A stretch of DNA of 7,229 nucleotides from positions 1 to 7,229 of the forward strand of contig QMMT01000095.1 in NCBI GenBank assembly GCA_003647385.1. Direction: 5' to 3'. Shown piece by piece: positions 1 through 6,113 of this stretch. The DNA is from Deltaproteobacteria bacterium (GTDB lineage: Bacteria; Desulfobacterota; Desulfobacteria; Desulfobacterales; Desulfobacteraceae). How positions within the stretch are numbered: position 1 is the stretch's first letter; every line of letters begins with the position of its first letter. The translations under genes and the position numbers were made by a program. The notes under the pieces were generated by a model that had not been told where the DNA came from, ran no database searches, and saw only the letters and a program-made list of their open reading frames with translations.

Positions 1-1
1 G

Positions 2-538
2 TCCAATATAATCAAAGGCAATTGTTCCTGTTTTCTGAATATAAAGAACAATCCCGGCCAAAAGAAAAAGACCGCCGATCAGATGAATCAGTATATACCG
101 AAAGCCTGCTTCCCGTGATTCCTTTGTTCTGGATGCAATGATCAGGAATGTGGAAGCAACTGCCATGATTTCCCAAAACAGATAGAGGGACAAAAAATCT
201 CCTGCCAGGACAACGCCCAGAGTTGAACCGACATAAACAATTCCTGACACATGCTGAAGATTGTCCTTAACATGCAAGGCAAATAAAACACCTAAGAATG
301 CCATAATGGTAAATACATAGGCAAAAACCAGGGACAGTTTGTCCACCCTCCCCAAGATCAGCTCATAACCCCAGAATTCAACAATCCAAGAATTGCCCAG
401 AGGAAGGTTCAACAATGTGATAAAAACCACGACGGGTAAAGCCAGCATGTAGACGGCTTTTGCCTTACCCCTTATAAAGGGTATCAAAACAGCGCCTAAT
501 ATAAATATGAGTGCCGGAGGGGGCATATTAGTGATCAT
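2..538 (-). CDS. Third antiporter-like subunit (ND2/ND4/ND5, proton-antiporter M family), N-terminal 179 codons only
   Basis: This is a partial membrane protein that runs off the left edge of the window. I translated it by hand; it has no stop codon in the window. It begins MITNMPPPALIF and has about five to six hydrophobic segments. The segment GDFLSLYLFWEIMAVAS carries a glutamate at residue 123 that lines up with Glu140 and Glu143 of the two complete antiporter subunits upstream. That glutamate is the conserved TM5 residue of the proton-translocating family (PF00361). A charged stretch, SRTKESREAGFRYI, follows as in relatives. The start at 538 is chosen because a GAGG motif sits six bases upstream. 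An in-frame ATG at 526 has no such site. The start overlaps the stop of the 81-residue gene by 11 bases, implying translational coupling. Such proteins are often labelled Na+/H+ antiporter subunit D, but the true ion and the subfamily cannot be decided from this fragment. Confidence 0.88.
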   Translation of the reverse strand, partial: MITNMPPPALIFILGAVLIPFIRGKAKAVYMLALPVVVFITLLNLPLGNSWIVEFWGYELILGRVDKLSLVFAYVFTIMAFLGVLFALHVKDNLQHVSGIVYVGSTLGVVLAGDFLSLYLFWEIMAVASTFLIIASRTKESREAGFRYILIHLIGGLFLLAGIVLYIQKTGTIAFDYIG

Positions 539-773
539 AATAATCCTCTTTGCGCATGATAATTTTTCTTAACACCTTGGCAGCAAATATTAAAAGGACG
601 TAAGAGATAAATCCGTAGACTGCATAAAAGCCGTAAAAATGTTCCACTGAAAAATAACCGTGCATCTCTACAAAGCTTTCAGCGATCAGGAGCAATACCA
701 GGACCACAAAAAATCCCATACGAAGCCGTTTAACATTTCTATGATTATCAAAAATGGTTAATTCTTTTTTCAT
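528..773 (-). CDS. Small two-helix membrane protein of unknown function in the antiporter operon (81 aa)
   Basis: I do not recognise a named family. The protein has a basic N-terminus (residues 1-19, with HRNVKRLR) and a first hydrophobic helix at about 20-35. A short aromatic/acidic loop follows (EMHGYFSVEHFYGFYAVYG), then a second helix at about 48-67. The tail is charged and ends RKEDYYDH. An AAGGA ribosome binding site lies six bases before the ATG. It is 51 bases downstream of the 48-residue gene, and its stop overlaps the start of the third antiporter subunit. The packing and translational coupling suggest a structural or assembly subunit of the same complex; this is inference from position. 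The absence of a large soluble domain or catalytic motif argues against an enzyme. Confidence 0.82.
   Translation of the reverse strand: MKKELTIFDNHRNVKRLRMGFFVVLVLLLIAESFVEMHGYFSVEHFYGFYAVYGFISYVLLIFAAKVLRKIIMRKEDYYDH
549..552 (-). promoter_or_regulatory. Ribosome binding site choosing the upstream ATG of the third antiporter subunit
   Basis: Reading the minus strand, an AAGAGG stretch lies about six bases before the ATG at 538. No such site precedes the alternative in-frame ATG at 526. The site is inside the last codons of the 81-residue gene, so initiation is probably coupled to its translation. Coordinates of the core are accurate to within two or three bases. Confidence 0.6.
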
Positions 774-824
774 TTCTTTTCCTTAACTCTATAAATTTCT
801 TGTATAAAACCAGGAGATTAGTTC

Positions 825-971
825 TCAGTGGGCAACATGTGAAAAAATATAAATAAAATAAATCACTGCCACGCTGATAATAATGTGAAATGCAGTTTTG
901 AACCCCGGAACCTGTGCATGGTCCAGCACTTCAAACTCTTCACCTTTGAATTTTTTCTTTCTTATTCCCAT
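825..971 (-). CDS. Small single-helix membrane protein of unknown function in the antiporter operon (48 aa)
   Basis: This short gene starts MGIRKKKFKGEE and ends in one hydrophobic helix (about residues 26-44, FHIIISVAVIYFIYIFSH). The N-terminal half is charged and probably cytosolic under the positive-inside rule. The start at 971 is preferred over the longer reading frame opening at 1094. It has an AAGGA ribosome binding site eight bases upstream, and the longer version would overlap the C-terminal codons of the preceding antiporter subunit with a non-hydrophobic, unconvincing sequence. It begins 20 bases after that subunit's stop. I know no family for it. Its place between two antiporter-like subunits suggests a small accessory or packing subunit of the membrane complex, by analogy with the single-helix accessory subunits of complex I-like assemblies. 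Confidence 0.72.
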   Translation of the reverse strand: MGIRKKKFKGEEFEVLDHAQVPGFKTAFHIIISVAVIYFIYIFSHVAH

Positions 972-991
972 AAATTTATTCCTTGATCTTA

Positions 992-2467
992 TTAAAGGTC
1001 CAAGCCGACTTTTATCAAATTGATAAAAACCGTTGGATAAAAGAATAAGACAATTGAAATGATTGCTGTTATGACCAAAGGGATGACAAGACAAAGATTT
1101 GCTTCATTGATCTTTACCGGTATGTTGTCATTTTCTTCTTCACTTTTTCCAAAAAATCCTTTATACACAATGGGCAAAAAATAAAATGCGTTCAAGAATG
1201 ATGAAACCAGCAGGACAAGCATGAAGATTGTCTGCTGGGCTTCAAGTGTCCCTAAAATTAAATTCCATTTACTGTAAAATCCTCCGGTTGGCGGCAAGCC
1301 GATCACCCCTAATGCACCAATAAAAAAAGCCGCAAAAGTAAACGGCATTTTTTTCCCCAGACCGCTCATCTGGCTGATATATTTTTTCCCTGTTGCCACA
1401 TAAATAGCACCGGCACAGAAAAACAGGGTAATCTTTCCAAATGCATGCATGACAATGTGTATAACCCCACCCAAAAGTCCCTGGGGGGAAAGAAGCGCCA
1501 CACCAAAAATGATATAGGAGAGCTGGCTGATAGTTGAATAGGCAAGTCTGCGTTTTAATTCATCCTGGGAAAGCGCAATACAGGAGGCCGTGAGGATTGT
1601 GACCGAAGCAATGCACATCACCACAATCCCCAGATTAAAATGTGCTAAAAGATCTATACCGAAAATCCCTGTCATCACCCTGACAATGGAAAATACGCCC
1701 ACCTTTACAACGGCCACTGCATGGAGTAATGCACTCACTGGAGTGGGTGCAACCATTGCAGCCGGAAGCCAGGTATGAAACGGCATAATCCCGGCTTTTG
1801 CAAACCCGAAAACAAACATTAAGAGCAATACTGTTGCGGCAGGTTTTGACAATTGGCCTGCAAAAATACCGGCCGTGGAAAATTCAAGAGTTCCTGTAAC
1901 ATGATAGCAATAGATCATGGCCGGCAGTACAAGGGCGATGGATGTACCCAGAATAAAGGTTAAATACCTGCGCCCTGAAATTCTGGATGTTTTATCCTGG
2001 TGATGCGCAACCAGGGGATATGTCGCCAGAGATAATATTTCATAAAAAAGGTAAAGGGTGAGTAAATTAGCGGAAAAAGCAGCACCAATGGTTGCGGAAA
2101 TAGCCAGAGCAAAAAAGGAGACAAACCGGGTCTGGCCGTGTTCATCAAGCCCTCTCATATATCCGATGGAATAAATGGATGTCACAATATAGAGACTTGA
2201 AGCCACAATGGCAAACAGCATCCCAAGTCCGTCAACTCTGAATGCAATTGATGCCCCTGGTGCAATTTCAAACAGGGTCAGAACAATCTGTTTTCCGTCA
2301 AGGATAACAGGGAGCATGGAAAGAACAAGAACAAGCTTGATGGTTCCTGCAATAAAAATCCATGATTCCCTTACATTGGGTTTGCTCGAAGAAGAGACCA
2401 GTACCGGAATAACAAAAAGAGAAACTAAAACTGCCAAAAGAGGTTTAATTGAGATAATGGTTTCCAT
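992..2467 (-). CDS. Antiporter-like subunit, ND5/NuoL/MrpA-N-like (491 aa)
   Basis: This is a polytopic inner-membrane protein of the proton-translocating antiporter family (PF00361), with roughly 14 hydrophobic segments. The expected ion-path residues are all present: Glu143 in LYLFYEILSLATYPLVA, Lys224 in FGFAKAGIMPFHTWLP, Lys255 in LLHAVAVVKVGVF, the TM12 set His337, His341 and Lys345 in HIVMHAFGK, and Lys400 in LPPTGGFYSKW. The stretch HTWLPAAMVAPTPVSALLHAV is the style of NuoL and of the N-terminal part of MrpA rather than of MrpD. It may therefore supply the antiporter half of MrpA, which is otherwise missing here. The ATG at 2467 is the earliest possible start, because an in-frame TAA precedes it directly. 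An AAAAGG motif lies about 12 bases upstream, a rather long spacing. It follows mrpD after 38 bases. Automated pipelines would probably call it subunit D or NuoL/M; the exact role is inferred. Confidence 0.93.
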   Translation of the reverse strand: METIISIKPLLAVLVSLFVIPVLVSSSSKPNVRESWIFIAGTIKLVLVLSMLPVILDGKQIVLTLFEIAPGASIAFRVDGLGMLFAIVASSLYIVTSIYSIGYMRGLDEHGQTRFVSFFALAISATIGAAFSANLLTLYLFYEILSLATYPLVAHHQDKTSRISGRRYLTFILGTSIALVLPAMIYCYHVTGTLEFSTAGIFAGQLSKPAATVLLLMFVFGFAKAGIMPFHTWLPAAMVAPTPVSALLHAVAVVKVGVFSIVRVMTGIFGIDLLAHFNLGIVVMCIASVTILTASCIALSQDELKRRLAYSTISQLSYIIFGVALLSPQGLLGGVIHIVMHAFGKITLFFCAGAIYVATGKKYISQMSGLGKKMPFTFAAFFIGALGVIGLPPTGGFYSKWNLILGTLEAQQTIFMLVLLVSSFLNAFYFLPIVYKGFFGKSEEENDNIPVKINEANLCLVIPLVITAIISIVLFFYPTVFINLIKVGLDL

Positions 2468-2505
2468 TTATTTCGTTTACCTTTTTATAATAATCATATT
2501 CATCT

Positions 2506-3984
2506 TCACTTTAAAAAAGGAAGAATGATCGTATTTACAATTGTCCCTGAATACAAACCCGCAATAATTAAAGAAAGACTGACAAGCCCTGATACAACCA
2601 GCATGGATACCGGTGCTTCCTCAATTGCCACAGAAGCGTGCGACTCTCCATGTCCTTTTGACATGGGTTCAAAAAAACTGATTTCAAAAATCTTAAAAAA
2701 CAGTACTGCACAGAGCAGGCTTGAAATAACCAGGGCTGCTGCAAAATGGTAGGCACCGGCCTCAAATGCCCCCAGGATTAAATACCATTTACTGAAAAAT
2801 CCACAGGTGGGTGGGACCCCGATAATGCTGAAGGCTGCCAGTACAAATCCTGTCATGGTCCAGGGCATTTTGCCGAACAGCCCCTTAAGATCAATCAAAT
2901 CAACTGTTTTAAGTTTATAGACCATATTGCCCACTGCAAGGAACAGGGCGAATGTCATTAAAGCATCATTTAAAATATGCAAAATTGCACCGGTCATGCC
3001 CAGCTGATTTCCCATCCAGGCACCACCCACCATGTATCCGATTTCACACACAATGATATAAGTCAGCATCTTTTTCAGATTTTTTTGTGAAATTGCCATA
3101 GCAGCACCTGCAATAATGGCAATGGTTGCCAGCCAGACAACCGCATCGGCAAGGTTGAGGGTCTCAAATATATACTCACGTCCAAATACCGTGATCATCA
3201 TCCGTATCATTACATAAACCATAACCTTGGTCATTAACGGGGCCACGATCCTTGCAAATGCCACAGGTGAGTATGAATAGGCATTGGGCAGCCAGACATG
3301 AAGGGGAAACAGCGCCATCTTAATCCAGATACCGATCATACACAAAATAAAGGCAACCAGTACTGTGGAGGATCCATGGATACCCGAAAGGATATTGGCT
3401 ACATCAGCCATATTCAAAGAGCCCGTTTGCATATACAAATAGCCGACCCCCAAAAGATAAAAACTGGCTCCGATAACCCCGATGAACACGTAGTTCAGAC
3501 TTGCCAGAGGACCTCTGTCCCTGTCTCCTAAAGCGACCATGGCATAACTGGTTAATGAGGTGATCTCAATGAGAACATAAAGGTTAAACAGGTCACCTGT
3601 GGCTGTAACGCCCAAAAGTCCCGTCACAAACAAAAGGTAAATTGTATAAAATGATCCGGCCCTGTCATTTATTTCCTGGTCCACGCTTTTATAGCTTGCA
3701 ATAAGATTTAAAAAGGCAATGCCGGAAACCAGCAGCAAAACCATGGCATTTAACAGATCTATTCTGTATTCAATACCCATGGGGGGTGCCCAGCCGGCCA
3801 TCCTGTACTGAATAGCACCGGAATCTATGACCTGCATCAGCACCTTGAATGCTGAAAACATTGAGACAGCAAGTCCCACCAAAGCAATAGGATAGGACAA
3901 CCGTTCTTCAATCCAGGCGGCAAGTCCTGCAAAAAGGGCGGCTAAAAGCGGTGCAACAACAATTAGAGCGGGGTAATTATTCAT
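2506..3984 (-). CDS. mrpD: Na+/H+ antiporter subunit D (MrpD/MnhD-like, 492 aa)
   Basis: This is a polytopic membrane subunit of the NuoM/NuoN-like proton-translocating family, of full normal length for MrpD (about 490-500 residues). Glu140 in GDLFNLYVLIEITSLTSYAM, Lys222 in GIWIKMALFPLHVWLP and Lys253 in APLMTKVMVYVMIRM match the essential TM5, TM7 and TM8 charges of the family. Position directly after mrpC agrees with the usual C-D order. In TM12 the sequence is HILNDALMT (residues 336-344), so the column that is lysine in the paralogue downstream is threonine here, and the second histidine is aspartate. The PPTGGF motif reads PPTCGF. A charged loop near residues 433-447 (SKGHGESHASVAIEE) precedes the last helix or helices. 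The start at 3984 lies three bases past the mrpC stop, with a weak GGAAAA site inside the end of mrpC. Confidence 0.95.
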   Translation of the reverse strand: MNNYPALIVVAPLLAALFAGLAAWIEERLSYPIALVGLAVSMFSAFKVLMQVIDSGAIQYRMAGWAPPMGIEYRIDLLNAMVLLLVSGIAFLNLIASYKSVDQEINDRAGSFYTIYLLFVTGLLGVTATGDLFNLYVLIEITSLTSYAMVALGDRDRGPLASLNYVFIGVIGASFYLLGVGYLYMQTGSLNMADVANILSGIHGSSTVLVAFILCMIGIWIKMALFPLHVWLPNAYSYSPVAFARIVAPLMTKVMVYVMIRMMITVFGREYIFETLNLADAVVWLATIAIIAGAAMAISQKNLKKMLTYIIVCEIGYMVGGAWMGNQLGMTGAILHILNDALMTFALFLAVGNMVYKLKTVDLIDLKGLFGKMPWTMTGFVLAAFSIIGVPPTCGFFSKWYLILGAFEAGAYHFAAALVISSLLCAVLFFKIFEISFFEPMSKGHGESHASVAIEEAPVSMLVVSGLVSLSLIIAGLYSGTIVNTIILPFLK

Positions 3985-3987
3985 AAT

Positions 3988-4404
3988 TTATTTTTCCGGC
4001 CCGATATCAACCAGGCGCATCCTGAGTTCATCTTCTTCCAGGGTTTGATACCGCTGGTATACTCTGACAGCTAATGCCATGGCAACACCGAAGGTCGCAA
4101 CAGATACAACAATGGCCGTCAGCATGAGAACATGGGGCAAGGGATTTATGTAATCAGCCGCATGGATGACAGCCGCGTGGGCATCATGTCCACCGTGGGC
4201 ATTTTGAATAATCGGTATGGTGGCATCCCTCTTATATCCAATGGATACATAGAAAAGGATAATGGCTGTTTGAAAAATGTTCATACCCACCAGTTTTTTT
4301 ATCAGATTATTTTTTGCGATCATGGCGTAAAGGCCGATCATCATTAAGATCACATACAGCCAATAGTTGTATTTTGCCACGATCAGGGGTAACAAATCCA
4401 TCAT
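3988..4404 (-). CDS. mrpC: Na+/H+ antiporter subunit C (MrpC/MnhC, NuoK-like, 138 aa)
   Basis: This is a three-helix membrane subunit homologous to NuoK. Helix 1 is about residues 13-30, helix 2 about 37-56, and helix 3 about 92-114. The family signature is NPLPHVLMLTAIVVSVATFGVAMAL (residues 87-111), equivalent to the DPLPQALVLTAIVI block of MrpC. Between helices 2 and 3 is an extended loop rich in histidine (His70, 73, 76, 81 and 91). The C-terminus is a charged cytosolic tail (YQTLEEDELRMRLVDIGPEK). Two adjacent ATG codons (4404 and 4401) could start translation; the first is seven bases after an AAGG motif that begins in the mrpB stop codon. Spacing is 9 bases to mrpB and 3 to mrpD, so all three are surely co-translated. 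Confidence 0.95.
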   Translation of the reverse strand: MMDLLPLIVAKYNYWLYVILMMIGLYAMIAKNNLIKKLVGMNIFQTAIILFYVSIGYKRDATIPIIQNAHGGHDAHAAVIHAADYINPLPHVLMLTAIVVSVATFGVAMALAVRVYQRYQTLEEDELRMRLVDIGPEK

Positions 4405-4413
4405 AACGTAACC

Positions 4414-5238
4414 TTATAGTCCTTCATCGTGTCTGCCTTCAGAGACAATATTAATATAAATAATGGCCATAACTGCTGTAACAGCAATTCCCACACCAAT
4501 TTCAACTCCCAGCATACCCAGGGCTCTCACATGATGGGGATCTCCCGGAACTAAAGGGGCAAGCGCAGAATAGTCCAGAAAATTTCCTCCCATGGGCATA
4601 CAGATGGCGGCAATTCCGACATAAATTAAAACGCCGAGAGCTGCATAAATTCCAATGACCTTTTCCTTAATCCTTCTCACAAGTGTTTTTAAATCATAGG
4701 AAATGGCCAGAAGAATCAGACTGGACCCGAATATAACCCCACCCGGAAACCCACCACCCGGAGAAAAATCTCCATGGGCCACAACATAGAGTGCATAAAT
4801 CTGGATAAAGGGAATTAGAATCCGACAGATGGTTTTAATAATCAAATCCGACGGTACCCATTCTTTAGCCATATGTTCAAATTCCTTTCCTGTCTTTAGA
4901 ACCTTTTTACTGTCTTTTATATGCAGGATAACGCCTGTGGGTGTGTGCCGATAAAAGCGTTCTTTTTTAGGGCTGAAATCCCTTAACAAGAGAAAGCATG
5001 CCAGGCCTGCACAGAAAATAACCGCAGTCTCAAACATGGTGTCAAAGCCCCGATAATCTGCCAGAACAGCCGTTACAAGATTGGGAACCTGGGTCTGTTC
5101 AACGGCTTTTTCAATATAATCGTTTGAAAGATGAACAGATGCCGGAGAATTTGGATCACCCCAGTCTGGAAATTCTCCTGTTCCATACAGCAACAGCACG
5201 CCTGTCAGGCAAACAACAATAAATCCAATAAATTTCAA
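4414..5238 (-). CDS. mrpB: Fusion of MbhE-like domain (MrpA C-terminus) with Na+/H+ antiporter subunit B (274 aa)
   Basis: Two domains are visible. Residues 1-87 resemble MbhE/the extreme C-terminus of MrpA: one N-terminal helix (3-20), GDPNSPASVHLSNDYIEKAVEQT, then NLVTAVLADYRGFDTMFETAVIF with Asp61, Arg63, Asp66 and Glu70, followed by a helix. Residues 88-129 are a hydrophilic linker. Residues 130-265 are the MnhB domain (PF04039), with RILIPFIQIYALYVVAHGDFSPGGGFPGGVIFGSSLILLA carrying the diagnostic H-G-x-x-xPGGGFxGG motif, then two more helices. Classical MrpB is about 140 residues, so the length itself shows the fusion. The start codon is TTG, supported by an AGGAGG eight bases upstream. 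The next methionine (residue 68) would destroy the MbhE domain. The start overlaps the stop of the DUF4040 gene by four bases (TTGA), implying coupled translation and a stoichiometric product. Confidence 0.93.
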   Translation of the reverse strand: MKFIGFIVVCLTGVLLLYGTGEFPDWGDPNSPASVHLSNDYIEKAVEQTQVPNLVTAVLADYRGFDTMFETAVIFCAGLACFLLLRDFSPKKERFYRHTPTGVILHIKDSKKVLKTGKEFEHMAKEWVPSDLIIKTICRILIPFIQIYALYVVAHGDFSPGGGFPGGVIFGSSLILLAISYDLKTLVRRIKEKVIGIYAALGVLIYVGIAAICMPMGGNFLDYSALAPLVPGDPHHVRALGMLGVEIGVGIAVTAVMAIIYINIVSEGRHDEGL

Positions 5239-5480
5239 TCTTTTGTCCTCCTGCTAGTCCTGAAAACAGCTGCAACAAAGAAAACCGTACTGACTCCTGC
5301 GCCAACGGAAGCCTCTGTAAAGGCTACATCCACAGCTCCCATAACCGCCCAAAGCAAACACATCATAAATGAATAAGCGCCAAATAAAATAGCGGTTCCC
5401 AGCAGATCTTTGACAGATATGGCAGCTATCGCACAAAAAATGACAAAGGTTAACACAATCAAATCAATTGGCCAGTGCAT
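5235..5480 (-). CDS. MbhD/DUF4040 subunit, free-standing equivalent of part of the MrpA C-terminus (81 aa)
   Basis: This small three-helix membrane protein matches the MbhD (formerly DUF4040, PF13244) domain. In Mrp antiporters this domain is part of the large MrpA chain; in Mbh-type complexes it is a separate subunit. The key block is AVMGAVDVAFTEASVGAGVSTVFFVAAVF (residues 45-73), with Asp51 and Glu56 in the D-V-A-x-T-E-A-x-V-G-A-G signature. An earlier helix carries Lys24 in ISVKDLLGTAILFGAY. The ATG at 5480 is two bases past the mrpG stop, and an AAGGG lies six bases upstream, within the last codons of mrpG. The TGA stop overlaps the TTG start of the next gene. It should sit in the membrane between the antiporter modules and the small Mrp subunits, where an essential acidic residue is expected; this role is carried over from the family. 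Confidence 0.92.
   Translation of the reverse strand: MHWPIDLIVLTFVIFCAIAAISVKDLLGTAILFGAYSFMMCLLWAVMGAVDVAFTEASVGAGVSTVFFVAAVFRTSRRTKD
5247..5252 (-). promoter_or_regulatory. Strong Shine-Dalgarno site for the TTG start of the MbhE-MrpB fusion
   Basis: AGGAGG on the minus strand lies eight bases before the TTG at 5238, inside the last codons of the DUF4040 gene. It is the strongest ribosome binding site in the window and decides the start of a gene that has no ATG near its beginning. Confidence 0.85.
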
Positions 5481-5482
5481 GA

Positions 5483-5806
5483 TTAACCCTTTCGTTTCTT
5501 TTTAGTCCAGTGTCTCAACCCTGCCCGCATACCCGCATCAACGATAGAATGTGTGGCTGTGGGACTGGAAAGAAACACAAAAAATACAATTAAAAACATT
5601 TTTGCTGAGAGTAGCAGGGCTTCAAAGGAAAAATGGTGAAGGTTATATATGGCAAGTCCTGCCACCATGGCAAAAATGCCAAGGGTATCGAGTTTACCTG
5701 CCGGGTGAAGCCTGCTGTAAAAATCCGGCATCCGGATAATACCAACGGCACCGCCCAGAAAAAAGAACAAACCAGTAACTAAAAACAAGACAACTATTAT
5801 ATCCAT
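5483..5806 (-). CDS. mrpG: Na+/H+ antiporter subunit G (MrpG/MnhG, 107 aa)
   Basis: This is a three-helix membrane subunit of the PhaG/MnhG family (PF03334). The signature GGAVGIIRMPDFYSRLHPAGKLDTLG (residues 18-43) fits the family pattern G-x-x-G-x-x-R-x-PD-x-YxRLH-x-x-x-K-x-x-TLG. A second block, SAKMFLIVFFVFLSSPTATHSIVDAGMRAG, carries the conserved lysine (69), proline (82) and histidine (86). The C-terminus is basic (RHWTKKKRKG). The start is placed at 5806: MDIIVVLF opens directly into helix 1, and a GGAG site lies five bases upstream. The frame also stays open to an ATG at 5899, but that would add 31 hydrophilic residues translated from the end of mrpF. It lies 19 bases after mrpF and 2 before the DUF4040 gene. 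Confidence 0.95.
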   Translation of the reverse strand: MDIIVVLFLVTGLFFFLGGAVGIIRMPDFYSRLHPAGKLDTLGIFAMVAGLAIYNLHHFSFEALLLSAKMFLIVFFVFLSSPTATHSIVDAGMRAGLRHWTKKKRKG

Positions 5807-5825
5807 GAGTGCTCCAATCTGATGA

Positions 5826-6113
5826 TTAATCCATAAAAGATTCTTCGTACAGCCCTTTTCTTTTGTGGAAATACCGGGATGCTGCCAGTACGGCAACAAA
5901 GTTTAAAAAAGCATAGGCAAGAGCGATATCAACAAACATGTCAACCCGTTCATAAAGAAAGCCGATCAGCAATAAGAGAACAACGGTCTTACTGCCTATG
6001 GCATTAACACCAATGAGTCTATCAAGAATCGTCGGGCCGAATAAAGCCCTGTACAGTGAAAAAAGCATCAGGAATAATATTCCCAACGCAATGCTTAGAA
6101 AAAAAGTAATCAT
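5826..6113 (-). CDS. mrpF: Na+/H+ antiporter subunit F (MrpF/MnhF, 95 aa)
   Basis: This is a three-helix membrane subunit of the MrpF/PhaF family (PF04066), at the typical length of about 90 residues. Residues 22-50 read RALFGPTILDRLIGVNAIGSKTVVLLLLI, matching the family pattern R-x-x-x-GPT-x-x-DR-x-x-x-x-N-x-x-G-x-KT. Asp62 in MFVDIALAYAFLNFVAVLAASRYF is the conserved aspartate of helix 3. The ATG overlaps the mrpE stop in an ATGA junction, with a GGAG site seven bases upstream. In Mrp complexes F packs with E and G at the end of the assembly that has been proposed as the sodium or proton entry region; which ion is carried here cannot be read from the sequence. Confidence 0.95.
   Translation of the reverse strand: MITFFLSIALGILFLMLFSLYRALFGPTILDRLIGVNAIGSKTVVLLLLIGFLYERVDMFVDIALAYAFLNFVAVLAASRYFHKRKGLYEESFMD

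Noticed and set aside
528..971. The small proteins as decayed fragments of a larger antiporter gene
   Set aside because: Each has its own ribosome site, start, stop and plausible membrane topology, and neither resembles a piece of the adjacent antiporter subunits.
972..1094. Longer 89-residue version of the small protein starting at 1094
   Set aside because: The extra 41 residues come from the C-terminal coding region of the preceding antiporter subunit and are not membrane-like. The ATG at 971 has a proper AAGGA site.
1590..3531. Plus-strand open frames such as 1590-1778, 2208-2528, 2525-2752 and 3298-3531
   Set aside because: They lie opposite well-supported antiporter subunits. Their translations are low-complexity or antisense-like, they lack ribosome binding sites and match no family I recognise.
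5807..5899. 31-residue N-terminal extension of MrpG from an ATG at 5899
   Set aside because: It is read from the end of mrpF in another frame, is hydrophilic and unlike the family. The ATG at 5806 has GGAG upstream and opens directly into helix 1.
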